Notes: generated by a model not told the origin, from the sequence alone. A stretch of 64,000 bases of DNA from Pseudopelobacter sp964542535 (GCA_964542535.1 CAZIUE010000007.1:62001-126000), one strand, 5' to 3'; shown: positions 40,936-50,605, counted from the first letter of the stretch. A program made the numbers and translations.

Positions 40936-42981
40936 TCAGAAGCGGTACTCCAGCTTGAAGCAGAGGGTGCGGCCGTCCTGGGGGATCAGGGCCTGGGCGT
41001 GGCCGTACTCCACATGTTCGGTTGAGCCGGGATGGCCGTAGCGCTGGTTGAGCAGGTTGCGCACCGAGATGGTGGCGTCCAGGTTCTTGATCAGGAGGTC
41101 CCGGGTCATGGCGGTCAGGTGCAGCAGCGCGTAGTTCCCCCCCTTGACCCCCGGCACCAGGGTGTCAAGTTCAGAGAGGTACTCCAGCGCCCCTGAGATC
41201 GTCAGGCGACGGTCGAACAGGTCCCGGGAGAGCCGCGCCTTGACCAGGGAGTCGGGCGAGTTGGCCAGTTTCGTGTGGTGTTCCATGTCCCGGGCCTTCT
41301 GGTAGCTGTACCCGAGCCTGGCTGACCACTCCCGCCAGCTCCATTCCCCCTCCAGCTCGAAGCCGGTGATCCTGACCCGGTTCGTGTTCTCGAACATCAG
41401 GGAACCGTCGTTCTGCGGGTTCAGGGAGATCAGGTCCTTGATGGAGTAGTGGAACCAGGTCATGGAGAGCCGCTGGCCCGGGCCATGGTAGTACTCCAGC
41501 ACCAGCTCGTGGCTGAGCATGGATTCCTCCTTCAGGTCGGGATTGGCTCTGGTATCGTCGTCGCGGTAGTCGGTCTCGTAGTAGTTGGGGGCGCGGAAGG
41601 ACCTGCCGAACAGGTACTTGACCACCAGGTCGTCGCTGATCTTGTAGATCAGGGCCGCCTTGGGGTTGAAGGTGTGCAGCGAGGGGGAGAAGTAGTCGTA
41701 GCGCACCCCCAGGTTCAGCAGCAGGTCGGGGAGGATGCGCCATTCGTTCTGCAGGAAGAGTCCCAGGCTGTGCTGGGGTGAGCTCAGCTCCAGCACGACC
41801 CCCTCGCCGACGGTACGGGAGCGCTGCTCCCTGAGCAGGGCGTAGTGGTAGTCGACTCCCCCTACCAGGTGATTGTTGAAGGGGAGCTTTTTGCCCAGGA
41901 GCAGCTCCCCCCCCAGCACGGCGCTTTTGGCGTAGTCTTTGTACGTCTCCTCTGCCGGGGTATAGATGAAGCGCTCCTGGTAGAAGTAGCCGTTGTAGTA
42001 GGCGCGGGCCAGCAGGGAATCACCGTTTCCGTCATCCTTGCGGTAGCTCAGGTCGGCGAAGGAGCGTTCGTCCCGGGCCGTGTTGCCGTCATCGTTGAAC
42101 AGGGCGCCGTAGGCGCCGGTGGGTACCCCTTTTCTGCGGCTGGAATAGCCGCCCAGGAGGGTCAGGTCCCCCTTCTCCGCCTTGAGGAAGAAGCTGCCGT
42201 TCCCCTCGTAGTCGCAGTTTCTGCTCCTGGCGTCATAGGCGTTGTACCGCAGGTCGTTTCCCGGCGCATGGTCGAGGGTGCCGGAGACCAGCAGGGACCA
42301 GTCCCTGCCCCGGGGGTCTGCCTCGGCGGTCAGCCGTCCGGTGACCCTGGCGCGGGTGTCCACCGAGGATGCGACACTGACCCCGTTTTTCCTGGCGGTA
42401 CTGCTGATGACGTTCACCGTCAGCAGGAAAGCGTTGTTGCCGTAGAGGGAGTTGCTCGGCCCGCGGATGACCTCGATGCGCTCCACCAGGTCCATATCCA
42501 GGGGGAAGTCCGTTCCCAGGGGGGCCTGGTGGTAGACCTCGTCGTTCAGCCTGACGCCGTCCAGAAGCAGCAGTACCCGGGTGTTGTAGTCTCCCGGTTT
42601 GTTGAACCCCCGGTAGCCGATGTAGTCGTAGTTCCGGTCATAGGTCATGTTGACGCCGGTCTCCCCCTGGAGCGCCTCGGCCAGGGTGCGGTACCCGAAC
42701 GTACGGATAGTGGCGGCGTTGATGACGGTGACCCTGGCCGGTGCCTCGCTGGCCTCCTGCTCGTAGCGGGAGCTGCCGGTTACGGAGATGATCTTGACCT
42801 GGAGCAGCTCCTCAAGGGAAAGCTTGGTCAGATCCTCCATGTCATCCAGGGCGCGTGCCGGTGGACAGGAAAACAGGCCCAGCAGCAGCAGCGCCCATGC
42901 CATGCGCAGGCCGCGGCGAACCAGGGGGGATGCCGGATTGGGCTGCGTTTTCACGGCTATGCGAGGGAAGTGGGCAGGCAT
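40936..42981 (-). CDS. TonB-dependent outer-membrane receptor
   Basis: The protein is about 680 residues from the ATG at 42981. A signal peptide is seen (MAWALLLLGLFSCPPARALDD), then the plug domain (SVTGSSRYEQEASEAPARVT, RTFGYRTLAEALQGETGVN, VERIEVIRGPSNSLYGNNAF) and a beta-barrel that ends in terminal Phe (CFKLEYRF). It belongs to the CirA/BtuB-like group. The ligand is unknown. The start is weak: no good ribosome site precedes 42981, and the frame is open up to 43062. No transport partner genes are adjacent. Confidence 0.88.
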   Translation of the reverse strand: MPAHFPRIAVKTQPNPASPLVRRGLRMAWALLLLGLFSCPPARALDDMEDLTKLSLEELLQVKIISVTGSSRYEQEASEAPARVTVINAATIRTFGYRTLAEALQGETGVNMTYDRNYDYIGYRGFNKPGDYNTRVLLLLDGVRLNDEVYHQAPLGTDFPLDMDLVERIEVIRGPSNSLYGNNAFLLTVNVISSTARKNGVSVASSVDTRARVTGRLTAEADPRGRDWSLLVSGTLDHAPGNDLRYNAYDARSRNCDYEGNGSFFLKAEKGDLTLLGGYSSRRKGVPTGAYGALFNDDGNTARDERSFADLSYRKDDGNGDSLLARAYYNGYFYQERFIYTPAEETYKDYAKSAVLGGELLLGKKLPFNNHLVGGVDYHYALLREQRSRTVGEGVVLELSSPQHSLGLFLQNEWRILPDLLLNLGVRYDYFSPSLHTFNPKAALIYKISDDLVVKYLFGRSFRAPNYYETDYRDDDTRANPDLKEESMLSHELVLEYYHGPGQRLSMTWFHYSIKDLISLNPQNDGSLMFENTNRVRITGFELEGEWSWREWSARLGYSYQKARDMEHHTKLANSPDSLVKARLSRDLFDRRLTISGALEYLSELDTLVPGVKGGNYALLHLTAMTRDLLIKNLDATISVRNLLNQRYGHPGSTEHVEYGHAQALIPQDGRTLCFKLEYRF

Positions 42982-43066
42982 GGAGTGTCCGGTTGTGGTC
43001 TGGCGGCGCCGTGAGCCCGTTGGTCCGGGACATTCCCCCGGGGGGGCGCCGAAGGATAACAACAGA

Positions 43067-43076
43067 ATAACGTTAT
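43067..43076. promoter_or_regulatory. Short palindrome upstream of TonB receptor
   Basis: ATAACGTTAT is a perfect 10-bp palindrome in the AT-rich part of the region upstream of the receptor gene. It may be an operator, but it is too short and does not match a full Fur box. Confidence 0.25.
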
Positions 43077-43288
43077 AGTCTTTACCATGGCCATGGGGGG
43101 GAGTCTATTCAAAAACCGCGGGTCCCTCCTGCCCCCCGACAGCCGCTTTCGGGTTTAATGAACATCATACCATCCAATTGTGCCCCGTCCATGCGGGTTG
43201 ACTCTTTTTCCGGTTGGGGTAGAATCCCTTTCCCGCGTTCCCTGCCGCGGAGCAGGGCGCGGCTCGGGGAATACGAAGGGGGTGTCGG

Positions 43289-44083
43289 ATGTCGTCATGG
43301 CTGCTGTACCCGTTGCTGGGCGCCGGAGCCGGCATCCTGGCCGGTTTGCTGGGTGTGGGGGGAGGAGTGGTGATCGTGCCGCTTCTGACCTATGCCTTTG
43401 CCGGCCAGGGCTTTCCCGCTGACCATCTGCTGCACATGGCCCTGGGTACTTCCCTGGGTACCATCGTGTTCACCTCCCTGGCCAGCGTGCGGGCACATCA
43501 CGCCCGCGGCGCCGTGGACTGGCCGATGGTGCGCGGCATCTCTCCCGGCATCCTGGCCGGTACATTCTTCGGTTCCTGGGTGGCTGCCCATGTGACAACC
43601 GGATTTTTGAAAGCCTTCTTCGTCTGTTTCCTCTATGTCGTGGCCGTCCGGATGCTGATGAACCCGCGGCCGCCCGTCGGTCACCGGCTGTCGGGCAGCG
43701 GCGGGCTGCTGCTTGCCGGCTCCCTGATCGGCATGGTTTCCAGCCTGGTGGGGATCGGTGGCGGCACCCTGTCGGTCCCTTTTCTGCAATGGTGTGCTCT
43801 CCCCTTCAGGAGCGCCGTCGGCACGGCGGCGGCCATCGGCTTTCCCATTGCCCTGGCCGGAACGGCGGGCTATAGTGTCAACGGCCTCTCCGTGACGGGA
43901 CTTCCCGCCGGAAGCCTGGGATTCATTTACCTCCCCGCCCTGGCGGGGGTAGCCGCGGCCAGTGTTCTGACCGCTCCCCTGGGGGCCCGGCTGGCCCATT
44001 GCCTGCCGGTTCCCCGGCTGAAGAAGATGTTCGCCCTGATGCTGATCGCCACCGGTACCAAGATGCTGAGCGGTCTGCTGTAG
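43289..44083 (+). CDS. TauE/SafE family sulfite or organosulfur exporter
   Basis: The 264-residue membrane protein has about eight helices in two repeats, each starting with the family motif: GAGAGILAGLLGVGGGVVIVP at the N-terminus (about 9-29) and IGMVSSLVGIGGGTLSVPFL in the middle (about 150-170). This pattern defines the TauE/SafE family of anion exporters. The substrate cannot be told. It is followed 32 bp later by the peptidase gene in the same direction. Confidence 0.9.
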   Translation: MSSWLLYPLLGAGAGILAGLLGVGGGVVIVPLLTYAFAGQGFPADHLLHMALGTSLGTIVFTSLASVRAHHARGAVDWPMVRGISPGILAGTFFGSWVAAHVTTGFLKAFFVCFLYVVAVRMLMNPRPPVGHRLSGSGGLLLAGSLIGMVSSLVGIGGGTLSVPFLQWCALPFRSAVGTAAAIGFPIALAGTAGYSVNGLSVTGLPAGSLGFIYLPALAGVAAASVLTAPLGARLAHCLPVPRLKKMFALMLIATGTKMLSGLL

Positions 44084-44114
44084 GGCCGCAACGACCGCTT
44101 TTTGTGAAAGGATC

Positions 44115-45191
44115 ATGATGCGCAAGGAATCACTGAAATTTCTGGAAAAACTCCTCGATGCTCCCAGCCCCTCGGGCTACGAACAGCCGGCCCAGCGGGT
44201 CTTCCGTGACTACGTAACCCCCTTCTGCGATGACCTGACTACCGATGTGATGGGCAACGTCATCGCCCGTATCGCCGGCCAGGGGGAGAACCTGCCGCGG
44301 GTGATGGTGGTGGGGCATACCGACGAGATCGGCCTGCAAGTCAAGTACATCGACGACAAGGGGTTTCTCTACTTCGCTGCGGTCGGGGGGGTGGATGCCC
44401 ACCTGACCCCCGGAAAGCGGGTCAACGTGCATGCCGCCAAGGGTCCCCTGCCCGGGGTGATCGGCAAGAAGCCGATTCACCTGATGGACACCAAGGACCG
44501 GGAGACCGTGGTCAAGCTGGAGGCCCAGTACATCGACATCGGCGCCGCTGACCGGGAAGAAGCTCTGAAACTGGTCAGGGTGGGGGACGCGGTCACCTTC
44601 GAGAGCTCCTTTACCCGTCTCCAGGGAGATCGGGTCTCCTCCCGGGGCTTCGACGATAAGGCGGGCTGCTTCGTGGTGGCGGAAGTGCTGCGTCTGGTAC
44701 AGGCAGCGGGCAGGAAGCTGCATGTGGACCTGTACGGCGTCTCGTCGGTTCAGGAGGAGATCGGCCTGCGCGGCGGCACCACCAGCAGCTACAGCGTTAA
44801 CCCCGATGTGGGCATCTGCGTGGAGGTGGATTTCGCCACCGACCAACCGGACGTGGAGAAGAAGCACAACGGCGAGGTGGCTCTGGGCAAGGGGCCGATC
44901 CTGGCCCGGGGGGCCAACATCAACCCCCCCCTGTTCGACCTTCTTTGCGCGACCGCCGAGACGGAGAAGATCGCCATCCAGCACACCGCCTCTCCCCGGG
45001 GAACCGGCACCGACGCCAACGTGATGCAGATCTCCCGCGGCGGGGTTGCTACCGCCCTGGTGAAGATACCGTTGCGTTACATGCACACCCCTGTCGAGAC
45101 CGTGGCGCTCTCCGATCTGGAGAATGCCGCCAGGCTGATCGTGGCGGCCCTGGAGCGGATCGGGTCCCGGGACGATTTCGTGCCGAAATAA
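44115..45191 (+). CDS. M42 family aminopeptidase
   Basis: The 358-residue cytoplasmic metallopeptidase (glutamyl aminopeptidase/endoglucanase M family) has the dinuclear metal ligands: His68 in VVGHTDEIGL, Asp in RGFDDKAG (~179), the catalytic Glu pair in VQEEIGLRG (~212), an Asp/Glu in VEVDFATD, and a late His in RYMHTPVE. Such enzymes form tetrahedral 12-mers and remove N-terminal residues from peptides. AAAGGA precedes a double ATG start. Confidence 0.93.
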   Translation: MMRKESLKFLEKLLDAPSPSGYEQPAQRVFRDYVTPFCDDLTTDVMGNVIARIAGQGENLPRVMVVGHTDEIGLQVKYIDDKGFLYFAAVGGVDAHLTPGKRVNVHAAKGPLPGVIGKKPIHLMDTKDRETVVKLEAQYIDIGAADREEALKLVRVGDAVTFESSFTRLQGDRVSSRGFDDKAGCFVVAEVLRLVQAAGRKLHVDLYGVSSVQEEIGLRGGTTSSYSVNPDVGICVEVDFATDQPDVEKKHNGEVALGKGPILARGANINPPLFDLLCATAETEKIAIQHTASPRGTGTDANVMQISRGGVATALVKIPLRYMHTPVETVALSDLENAARLIVAALERIGSRDDFVPK

Positions 45192-45205
45192 CCTCCATCT
45201 CCACC

Positions 45206-45232
45206 CCTCCCTCCCCGTGAAGGGGAGGGAGG
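45206..45232. repeat. 11-bp hairpin between peptidase and cupin genes
   Basis: CCTCCCTCCCC (45206-45216) pairs with GGGGAGGGAGG (45222-45232) across a 5-nt loop. There is no T-run, so it is more likely an mRNA stability hairpin than a terminator. Confidence 0.6.
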
Positions 45233-45257
45233 AACGTCAGCTGAAAAGGAGAGCGTC

Positions 45258-45608
45258 ATGCGGATAAAGAATTTCACCGATGTAGCGGCAACGGAGATCG
45301 ACAACGATCTGGCCAGGGGAATCAGGGCGCGGGTGGTGATCGGCAGGGAGGACGGTGCCGGGAACTTCTGCATGCGGGTGTTCCAGCTGGCGCCCGGGGG
45401 ATGCACCCCCAAGCATGCCCATGCCTGGGAGCATGAGATCTTCGTCCACGAGGGTGAGGGCGAAATCTTCGGCAATGGCGCCTGGCATCCCTTTTGCCGG
45501 GGAACGGTGGTGCTGATGCCCGGCGACGAGGAGCACCAGATCAAAAACAGCGGCACCGAGACGCTGACCTTCGTCTGCCTGGTCCCTTCCTCGGCGCCTG
45601 AACTGTAA
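45258..45608 (+). CDS. Cupin-domain protein
   Basis: This 116-residue small beta-barrel protein has the first cupin motif GGCTPKHAHAWEHEIFVHEG (two His and a Glu as metal ligands) and the second motif PGDEEHQIKN (His ligand). AAAAGGAG precedes the ATG. It is 66 bp downstream of the M42 peptidase, probably in the same operon. Single-domain cupins of this kind act as small metal-dependent enzymes or sensors; no specific substrate is suggested. Confidence 0.85.
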   Translation: MRIKNFTDVAATEIDNDLARGIRARVVIGREDGAGNFCMRVFQLAPGGCTPKHAHAWEHEIFVHEGEGEIFGNGAWHPFCRGTVVLMPGDEEHQIKNSGTETLTFVCLVPSSAPEL

Positions 45609-45635
45609 ACGAAAACGTGCCGTTTCCCCCATGAT

Positions 45636-45677
45636 ACCGAGAGAGAGGGCGCCCGGATGGACGCCCTCTCTCTCGGT
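45636..45677. terminator. 16-bp hairpin between convergent cupin and methyltransferase genes
   Basis: ACCGAGAGAGAGGGCG and its perfect complement lie between the two converging genes with a 10-nt loop. There is no clear T-run on either side, so its use as a terminator is likely but not certain. Confidence 0.5.
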
Positions 45678-45700
45678 TCACGGGATGGTGCCGTTCTCCG

Positions 45701-46612
45701 CTACGCCTGCCCGCTCCCCGTCTCCCCCTCCGGGGGGGTGAAGAACCGTTCCCCCAGCTCCTCCTCGACTCCCAGCATGTGAAGCAGTTCATGCAGCCGC
45801 TCCGTTGGCTTGCGGCGGGGCAGGTCCCGGTACTCGGCCATGATCAGCTCGTTCTTCAGGGAGTGTTCCCACCCCACCAGCTCGGTCACATTCACCTGGT
45901 AGCCGTGGGCTTCCAGCTGCAGGCAGCGCAGCACGTTGGTGACCAGGCTGGCGAACTCCCTGGTGTGCAGCGGCCGACGCCAGAGTTCGGCCAGGGTGGT
46001 GGCGAGGGCCTGCCCCTTGTTCCGGCGCAGCACGGCCGCCAGCTCGGCCTGGCAGCAGGGGACCAGTACGATGAAGCGGGCACGCTTCGCAAGGGCGAAG
46101 CGGATGGCGTCGTCGGTGGCGGTGTCGCAGGCGTGCAGGGCGGTGACCATGTCCACCCGCTCCGGCATGGCTCCCGCGTGGATGGAGTCGGCCACGCTCA
46201 GGTTGAGGAAGCTCATCCCCTGGAAACCGAGGCGTCGGGCCAGGTCGCGGGACTTTTCCACCAGGTCGTCCCGCGTCTCGACACCGATGACGCGGCAGCC
46301 GCTCTCCTGCCGCTCCTTGAAGTACAGGTCGTAGAGAATGAACCCCAGATAGGACTTGCCGGCCCCGTGGTCCACCAGGGTAAGGGGGCCCCCGCCGGCC
46401 CGCACATCCTCCAGCAGCGGTTCAATGAATTGATACAGATGGTTGATCTGCTTGAGCTTTCTTCTGCTGTCCTGGTTCAGCCTGGCGTCGCGGGTCAGGA
46501 TGTGCAGCTCCTTCAGCAGCTCCACGGACTGCCCCGGCCTGATGTCGTGTTTCTCCCCGGCCTCTGGCTGCGTATGCTGGCCGGTGCCGGCAGTTCTCTT
46601 CTTTTTCGCCAT
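45701..46612 (-). CDS. Class I SAM-dependent methyltransferase-like protein
   Basis: The 303-residue protein has a Rossmann methyltransferase core: LTLVDHGAGKSYLGFILYDL (SAM loop, with DHGAGK in place of the usual DxGxGxG), VIGVETRDDLVEKSRDLA, and ALHACDTATDDAIRFALA. This pattern (HACDTATDDAI and PCCQAEL) is that of the conserved SAM-binding family related to the eukaryotic tRNA methyltransferase Trm13/METTL25-type proteins. The start at 46612 shares one base with the pfpI stop (TAATG), so it is the second gene of a two-gene operon. The target is unknown. Confidence 0.75.
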   Translation of the reverse strand: MAKKKRTAGTGQHTQPEAGEKHDIRPGQSVELLKELHILTRDARLNQDSRRKLKQINHLYQFIEPLLEDVRAGGGPLTLVDHGAGKSYLGFILYDLYFKERQESGCRVIGVETRDDLVEKSRDLARRLGFQGMSFLNLSVADSIHAGAMPERVDMVTALHACDTATDDAIRFALAKRARFIVLVPCCQAELAAVLRRNKGQALATTLAELWRRPLHTREFASLVTNVLRCLQLEAHGYQVNVTELVGWEHSLKNELIMAEYRDLPRRKPTERLHELLHMLGVEEELGERFFTPPEGETGSGQA

Positions 46613-47193
46613 TACGCTTCCACGCGGCTGCCCAGCAGCTTCAGAAACGCCGCCAGCCATTGGGGATGGGCCGGCCAGGCCGGCGCGGTCACCAGGTTGC
46701 CGTCCACGTGGGCCTGGTCCACCGGGATGTCCACGTAGGTTCCGCCGGCCAGGGTGATCTCCGGTCCCACCGCCGGATAGGCGGAGCAGGCGCGTCCCTT
46801 GAGCATGCCGGCCGCGGCCAGCAGCTGGGGGCCGTGGCAGATGGCGGCCACCGGTTTGCCGCTGTCGGCGAAATGGCGGACCATGGCCACGACCTGGGGG
46901 TTCAGGCGCAGGTACTCGGGCGCCCTCCCTCCCGGCACGACCAGGGCATCATAGTCGCTGGCGCTGACCTGGCTGAAATCGGCGTTGAGGGTGAAGTTGT
47001 GGCCCGGCTTCTCGCTGTAGGTCTGGTCTCCTTCGAAGTCGTGCACCGCTGTGCGTACGGTGTCGCCGGACTTCTTGCCGCAGCAGACGGCGTGTACCGT
47101 GTGACCTACCATCAGCAGTGCCTGGAAGGGGACCATCACCTCGTAGTCCTCCACATAGTCACCCACCAGCATCAGAATTTTTTGTGCAGCCAT
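46612..47193 (-). CDS. DJ-1/PfpI family protein
   Basis: The 193-residue protein has the DJ-1/PfpI fold with ILMLVGDYVEDYEVMVPFQ at the N-terminus (catalytic-acid Glu), DALVVPGGRAPEYLR, and the nucleophile elbow AAICHGPQLLAAAG with Cys and His. Members act as deglycase/hydratase-like stress proteins or peptidases. AGAGGAG lies 9 nt ahead of the ATG at 47193. The frame is open much further upstream, but without a start signal. Confidence 0.9.
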   Translation of the reverse strand: MAAQKILMLVGDYVEDYEVMVPFQALLMVGHTVHAVCCGKKSGDTVRTAVHDFEGDQTYSEKPGHNFTLNADFSQVSASDYDALVVPGGRAPEYLRLNPQVVAMVRHFADSGKPVAAICHGPQLLAAAGMLKGRACSAYPAVGPEITLAGGTYVDIPVDQAHVDGNLVTAPAWPAHPQWLAAFLKLLGSRVEA

Positions 47194-47492
47194 TGTGTGT
47201 GCTCCTCTCTGGGATTGATTGGCCGGTCGGCCCGGAAGGGTGAAACCTACGCCGTCGGCGACGGTCCCCATGATAGACGTTACCCGGTCCACGTCAAGGG
47301 TGAATCCGGTCTCCACCCGCGCGGTGGAGGAAAGGAGGTCGTGAAAACGGCAGGTGAAGGGGCAGGAACGTATTTTGGCTTGATTTTTTGGATGGTTGAT
47401 GTAGTTGTAGCCGTGGATGGGCAACCTGGCATCAGGGCAGGCCGAGCCGTTCGAAGCGTCAACCATCGAGAACATCTGGAGGAATTGAGATC

Positions 47493-48677
47493 ATGAATCT
47501 GGGAACACCGTTGAAACCGGGCGCAACCCGGCTCCTTTTGCTGGGATCCGGAGAACTGGGCAAGGAAGTTGCCATCGAGGCCCAGCGCCTGGGGGTGGAG
47601 GTGATAGCCGTGGACCGCTATGCCGATGCGCCTGCCATGCAGGTGGCGCACCGCAGCCATGTCATCAGCATGCAGGACCGCGCGGCCCTGAAGAGGGTGA
47701 TTGATGAGGAACGGCCCGACCTGATCGTGCCGGAGATCGAGGCCATTGACACCGCTTTTCTGGTGGAACTGGAGCAGGAGGGGCAACGGGTGATTCCCAC
47801 GGCACGGGCTACCAACCTGACCATGAACCGCGAGGGAATCCGGCGCCTGGCCGCCGAAGAGCTGGGGCTCCCCACCGCACGCTACGCCTTTGCCGCAAGC
47901 CTGGAGGAGATGCGCGGCCACGTGGCCGAAATCGGCTGCCCCTGCGTGGTCAAGCCGATCATGAGCTCCTCGGGCAAGGGGCAGAGCGTGGTGCGTGACC
48001 CCTCCCAGGTGGACGAGGCCTGGCGCTACGCCATGGAAGGGGCGCGCGGCGCCTCCGCAACGGTCATCATCGAAGAGTTCGTCCGTTTCGATTACGAGAT
48101 CACCCTGCTGACCGTGCGCCATTGCGACGGCACTTCCTTCTGCCCTCCCATCGGCCATGTTCAGATCAAGGGGGACTACCACGAGTCCTGGCAACCCATG
48201 GCCATGTCGCCCGCCGCCCTGACGGAGGCCAAACGCCAGGCCGAGGCGGTTACCACCGCCCTGGGTGGGTACGGCATCTTCGGGGTGGAGCTGTTCATCG
48301 TCGGTGACAGGGTTCTGTTCAGCGAGGTCTCACCCCGGCCCCACGACACCGGCATGGTCACCATGATTTCCCAGAACCTGTCCCAGTTCGAACTGCACGT
48401 GCGCGCCATCCTGGGGCTGCCGGTGGGTGATATCCACAATCTGGCCCCCTCGGCCAGCCACGTGATCCTGGCCGACGCCAGCCACGACGCGGTGCGTTTC
48501 GAGGGGCTGGACGAGGCTTTGACGGTGCCCAGCAGCAAGCTGCGCCTGTTCGGCAAGCCGGACACCCGTCCCGGCAGGCGTATGGGGGTCGCCCTGGTGC
48601 AGGGGAAGGACACGGATGAGGCCCGTGGTCGTGCCGAATGCTGCGCCCATGGGGTGCGCCTGGTACCTCAGCAGTAG
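47493..48677 (+). CDS. purT: Formate-dependent phosphoribosylglycinamide formyltransferase 2
   Basis: PurT makes formyl-GAR from GAR, formate and ATP in purine synthesis. The 394-residue ATP-grasp protein has the N-terminal LLLGSGELGKEVAIEAQRLG and the ADRY-like VIAVDRYADAPAMQVAH. The ATP-grasp core has CVVKPIMSSSGKGQSVV, and the metal site is in GVELFIVGDRVLFSEVSPRPHDTGMVT. It ends 394 residues in, normal for PurT. GGAGG lies 9 nt before the ATG. Use of free formate fits an anaerobe. Confidence 0.96.
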   Translation: MNLGTPLKPGATRLLLLGSGELGKEVAIEAQRLGVEVIAVDRYADAPAMQVAHRSHVISMQDRAALKRVIDEERPDLIVPEIEAIDTAFLVELEQEGQRVIPTARATNLTMNREGIRRLAAEELGLPTARYAFAASLEEMRGHVAEIGCPCVVKPIMSSSGKGQSVVRDPSQVDEAWRYAMEGARGASATVIIEEFVRFDYEITLLTVRHCDGTSFCPPIGHVQIKGDYHESWQPMAMSPAALTEAKRQAEAVTTALGGYGIFGVELFIVGDRVLFSEVSPRPHDTGMVTMISQNLSQFELHVRAILGLPVGDIHNLAPSASHVILADASHDAVRFEGLDEALTVPSSKLRLFGKPDTRPGRRMGVALVQGKDTDEARGRAECCAHGVRLVPQQ

Positions 48678-48704
48678 CGACAGGCACGGCGTGCCACGCA
48701 GGAT

Positions 48705-48740
48705 ACGGGCCGCACCCTCCGGGGGGCGGCCCGTTTTTTT
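48705..48740 (+). terminator. Terminator of purT
   Basis: The 9-bp stem ACGGGCCGC/GCGGCCCGT (48705-48713, 48726-48734) is followed by seven Ts. Confidence 0.85.
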
Positions 48741-48973
48741 CTGAGTCACGTAGTGTCCGGTCAGGTTCGTGCGGCCGTTGGTTCTCCCCGTGGCGGGGAG
48801 GTGATTCCGATCCGTTGCAATGAACCACATCGGACCACGGTGTCCCTGCTTTACTTTGCCTGTTCCTGTGGTATCAGAACGGGTACTACGTTCCGTCTGC
48901 CTCGTCTCCGCGTGACAGTGCGATTAATGCCGGCGGAGCCCGGCCCCCGAAAACCCCAAAGGAGGATACACGG

Positions 48974-50605
48974 ATGAACTGGTTCGGCAATCTCAAGGTT
49001 GCAACGAAGCTTCTCTGCGCTTTCGGCACCATCCTGATCATGACGACATTCCTCGGTATCTTCGGCATCTACCAGGTGGGTAAGGTTAACCGGGGGACCG
49101 AGGCGCTGGGCACCAACTGGATGCCCAGTACCAACAGGGTTGCCGAGTTGCATGCCCATCTCAACAAATTCCGCCGCTCCGAGTTCCAGCATATCCTCTC
49201 CACGACCCCGGAAGAGATGGCCAGGTATGAAAAACGCATGGATACGACACGGGAAGCCATGAAGAGCGTTGACGCGGCCTACCGGAAGCTGATCTCCACG
49301 GCGGAAGAACGCAGCCTGTACGATGACTTTGCCAGGAACCAAGCGTTGTACCTCAGCGAAAGCACAAAGCTGGTGGAACTGTCGCGGCAGGGGAGAAATC
49401 AGGAGGCCCGTGATCTGTTGCGGGGAAAATCAGCCAGTTACCTTGCCGATGCGGAGACTGACCTGAACAGGCTGATCGAATTGAACGTCAAGGGAGGGCA
49501 GAACGAGTACCAGAGGGCGGAGGCGCTGTACGCGTCCTCACGGATCACCATCGTGATCACCCTGGTCGTCTGCGTTGCCATCGGCATGTTCCTGGCTTTT
49601 GCCATCTCGCGCATGATTTCCGTGCCGCTGGTTGCCGGCGTGGAGGTGGCGAACCGCATTGCCGCCGGAGACCTGTCGGTGGATGTGCGCTCCGGGTCCC
49701 GGGACGAGGTCGGCCAGCTGATGGGCGCCCTGAAACAGATGGTCGAGAACCTGCGCGGCATGATTTCGCGCACCGTGGAGATCGCAGGCGGCATCGCCTC
49801 CGCCTCCAGCCAGCTTCAGGCCACCTCGGAGCAGATCGCCACCGGCGCCGAGGAGGTGGCCAACCAGACCAACACCGTGGCGACCGCCAGCGAGGAGATG
49901 TCCCATACCTCCACGGATATCGCGCGCAACTGTTCCATGGCCGCCGATGCCGCCCGGCAGACCACCGAGTCGGCCAATGACGGCGCCCGGGTGGTCCACG
50001 ACACCATCGAGGGGATGAACCTCATCGCCGAGCGGGTCCAGCAGAGTTCACGGACCGTGGAGGCCCTGGGAACGCGCTCGGACCAGATCGGCCAGATCGT
50101 CGGCACCATCGAGGATATCGCCGACCAGACCAACCTGCTGGCGCTGAACGCCGCCATCGAAGCGGCCCGGGCCGGCGAACAGGGACGCGGCTTCGCCGTG
50201 GTGGCCGACGAGGTGCGGGCCCTGGCGGAGCGGACCACCAGGGCCACCCGGGAGATCGGCGAGATGATCAAGTCGATCCAGAGCGAGACCAGGGAAGCGG
50301 TCAGGGCCATGGGCGAGGGGGTGCGCGAGGTGGAAAAGGGGGCGGAGTCCTCGCGGAAATCGGGGCAGGCCCTGGAGGATATCCTGGGCCGCATCAACGA
50401 GGTCGCCATGCAGGTCAACCAGATAGCCACCGCTGCCGAGGAACAGACCGCCACCACCAGCGAGGTCTCCATGAACATCCAGCAGATCACCGAGGTCGTC
50501 CACCAGTCCGCCCGCGGCGCGGAGGAAACGGCCAATGCCGCGTCGCAGCTGGCCCGCCAGGCCAACGACTTGCGGGACCTGGTGAGCAGCTTCAGGCTCG
50601 CCTGA
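48974..50605 (+). CDS. Methyl-accepting chemotaxis protein
   Basis: This 543-residue transmembrane chemoreceptor has membrane helices at about 11-31 and 186-208, with a four-helix-bundle-type periplasmic domain between them. HAMP follows (SRMISVPLVAGVEVANRIAAG), then the cytoplasmic signalling hairpin with the conserved tip DQTNLLALNAAIEAARAGEQ and GRGFAVVADEVRALAERT. It ends without the CheR-binding pentapeptide. AAAGGAGG lies 8 nt before the ATG. It stands alone, away from che genes. The ligand is unknown. Confidence 0.95.
   Translation: MNWFGNLKVATKLLCAFGTILIMTTFLGIFGIYQVGKVNRGTEALGTNWMPSTNRVAELHAHLNKFRRSEFQHILSTTPEEMARYEKRMDTTREAMKSVDAAYRKLISTAEERSLYDDFARNQALYLSESTKLVELSRQGRNQEARDLLRGKSASYLADAETDLNRLIELNVKGGQNEYQRAEALYASSRITIVITLVVCVAIGMFLAFAISRMISVPLVAGVEVANRIAAGDLSVDVRSGSRDEVGQLMGALKQMVENLRGMISRTVEIAGGIASASSQLQATSEQIATGAEEVANQTNTVATASEEMSHTSTDIARNCSMAADAARQTTESANDGARVVHDTIEGMNLIAERVQQSSRTVEALGTRSDQIGQIVGTIEDIADQTNLLALNAAIEAARAGEQGRGFAVVADEVRALAERTTRATREIGEMIKSIQSETREAVRAMGEGVREVEKGAESSRKSGQALEDILGRINEVAMQVNQIATAAEEQTATTSEVSMNIQQITEVVHQSARGAEETANAASQLARQANDLRDLVSSFRLA

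Noticed and set aside
39052..41025. 657-codon plus-strand open frame opposite pepF
   Set aside because: The minus-strand M3 peptidase with HEAGH explains the region; the plus frame is a shadow.
41845..43014. 389-codon plus-strand frame opposite the second TonB receptor
   Set aside because: The receptor has a signal peptide, plug and barrel; the opposite frame has no motif or ribosome site.
43067..43076. Fur box before the second TonB receptor
   Set aside because: Only a 10-bp palindrome is seen; the 19-bp Fur consensus is not matched.
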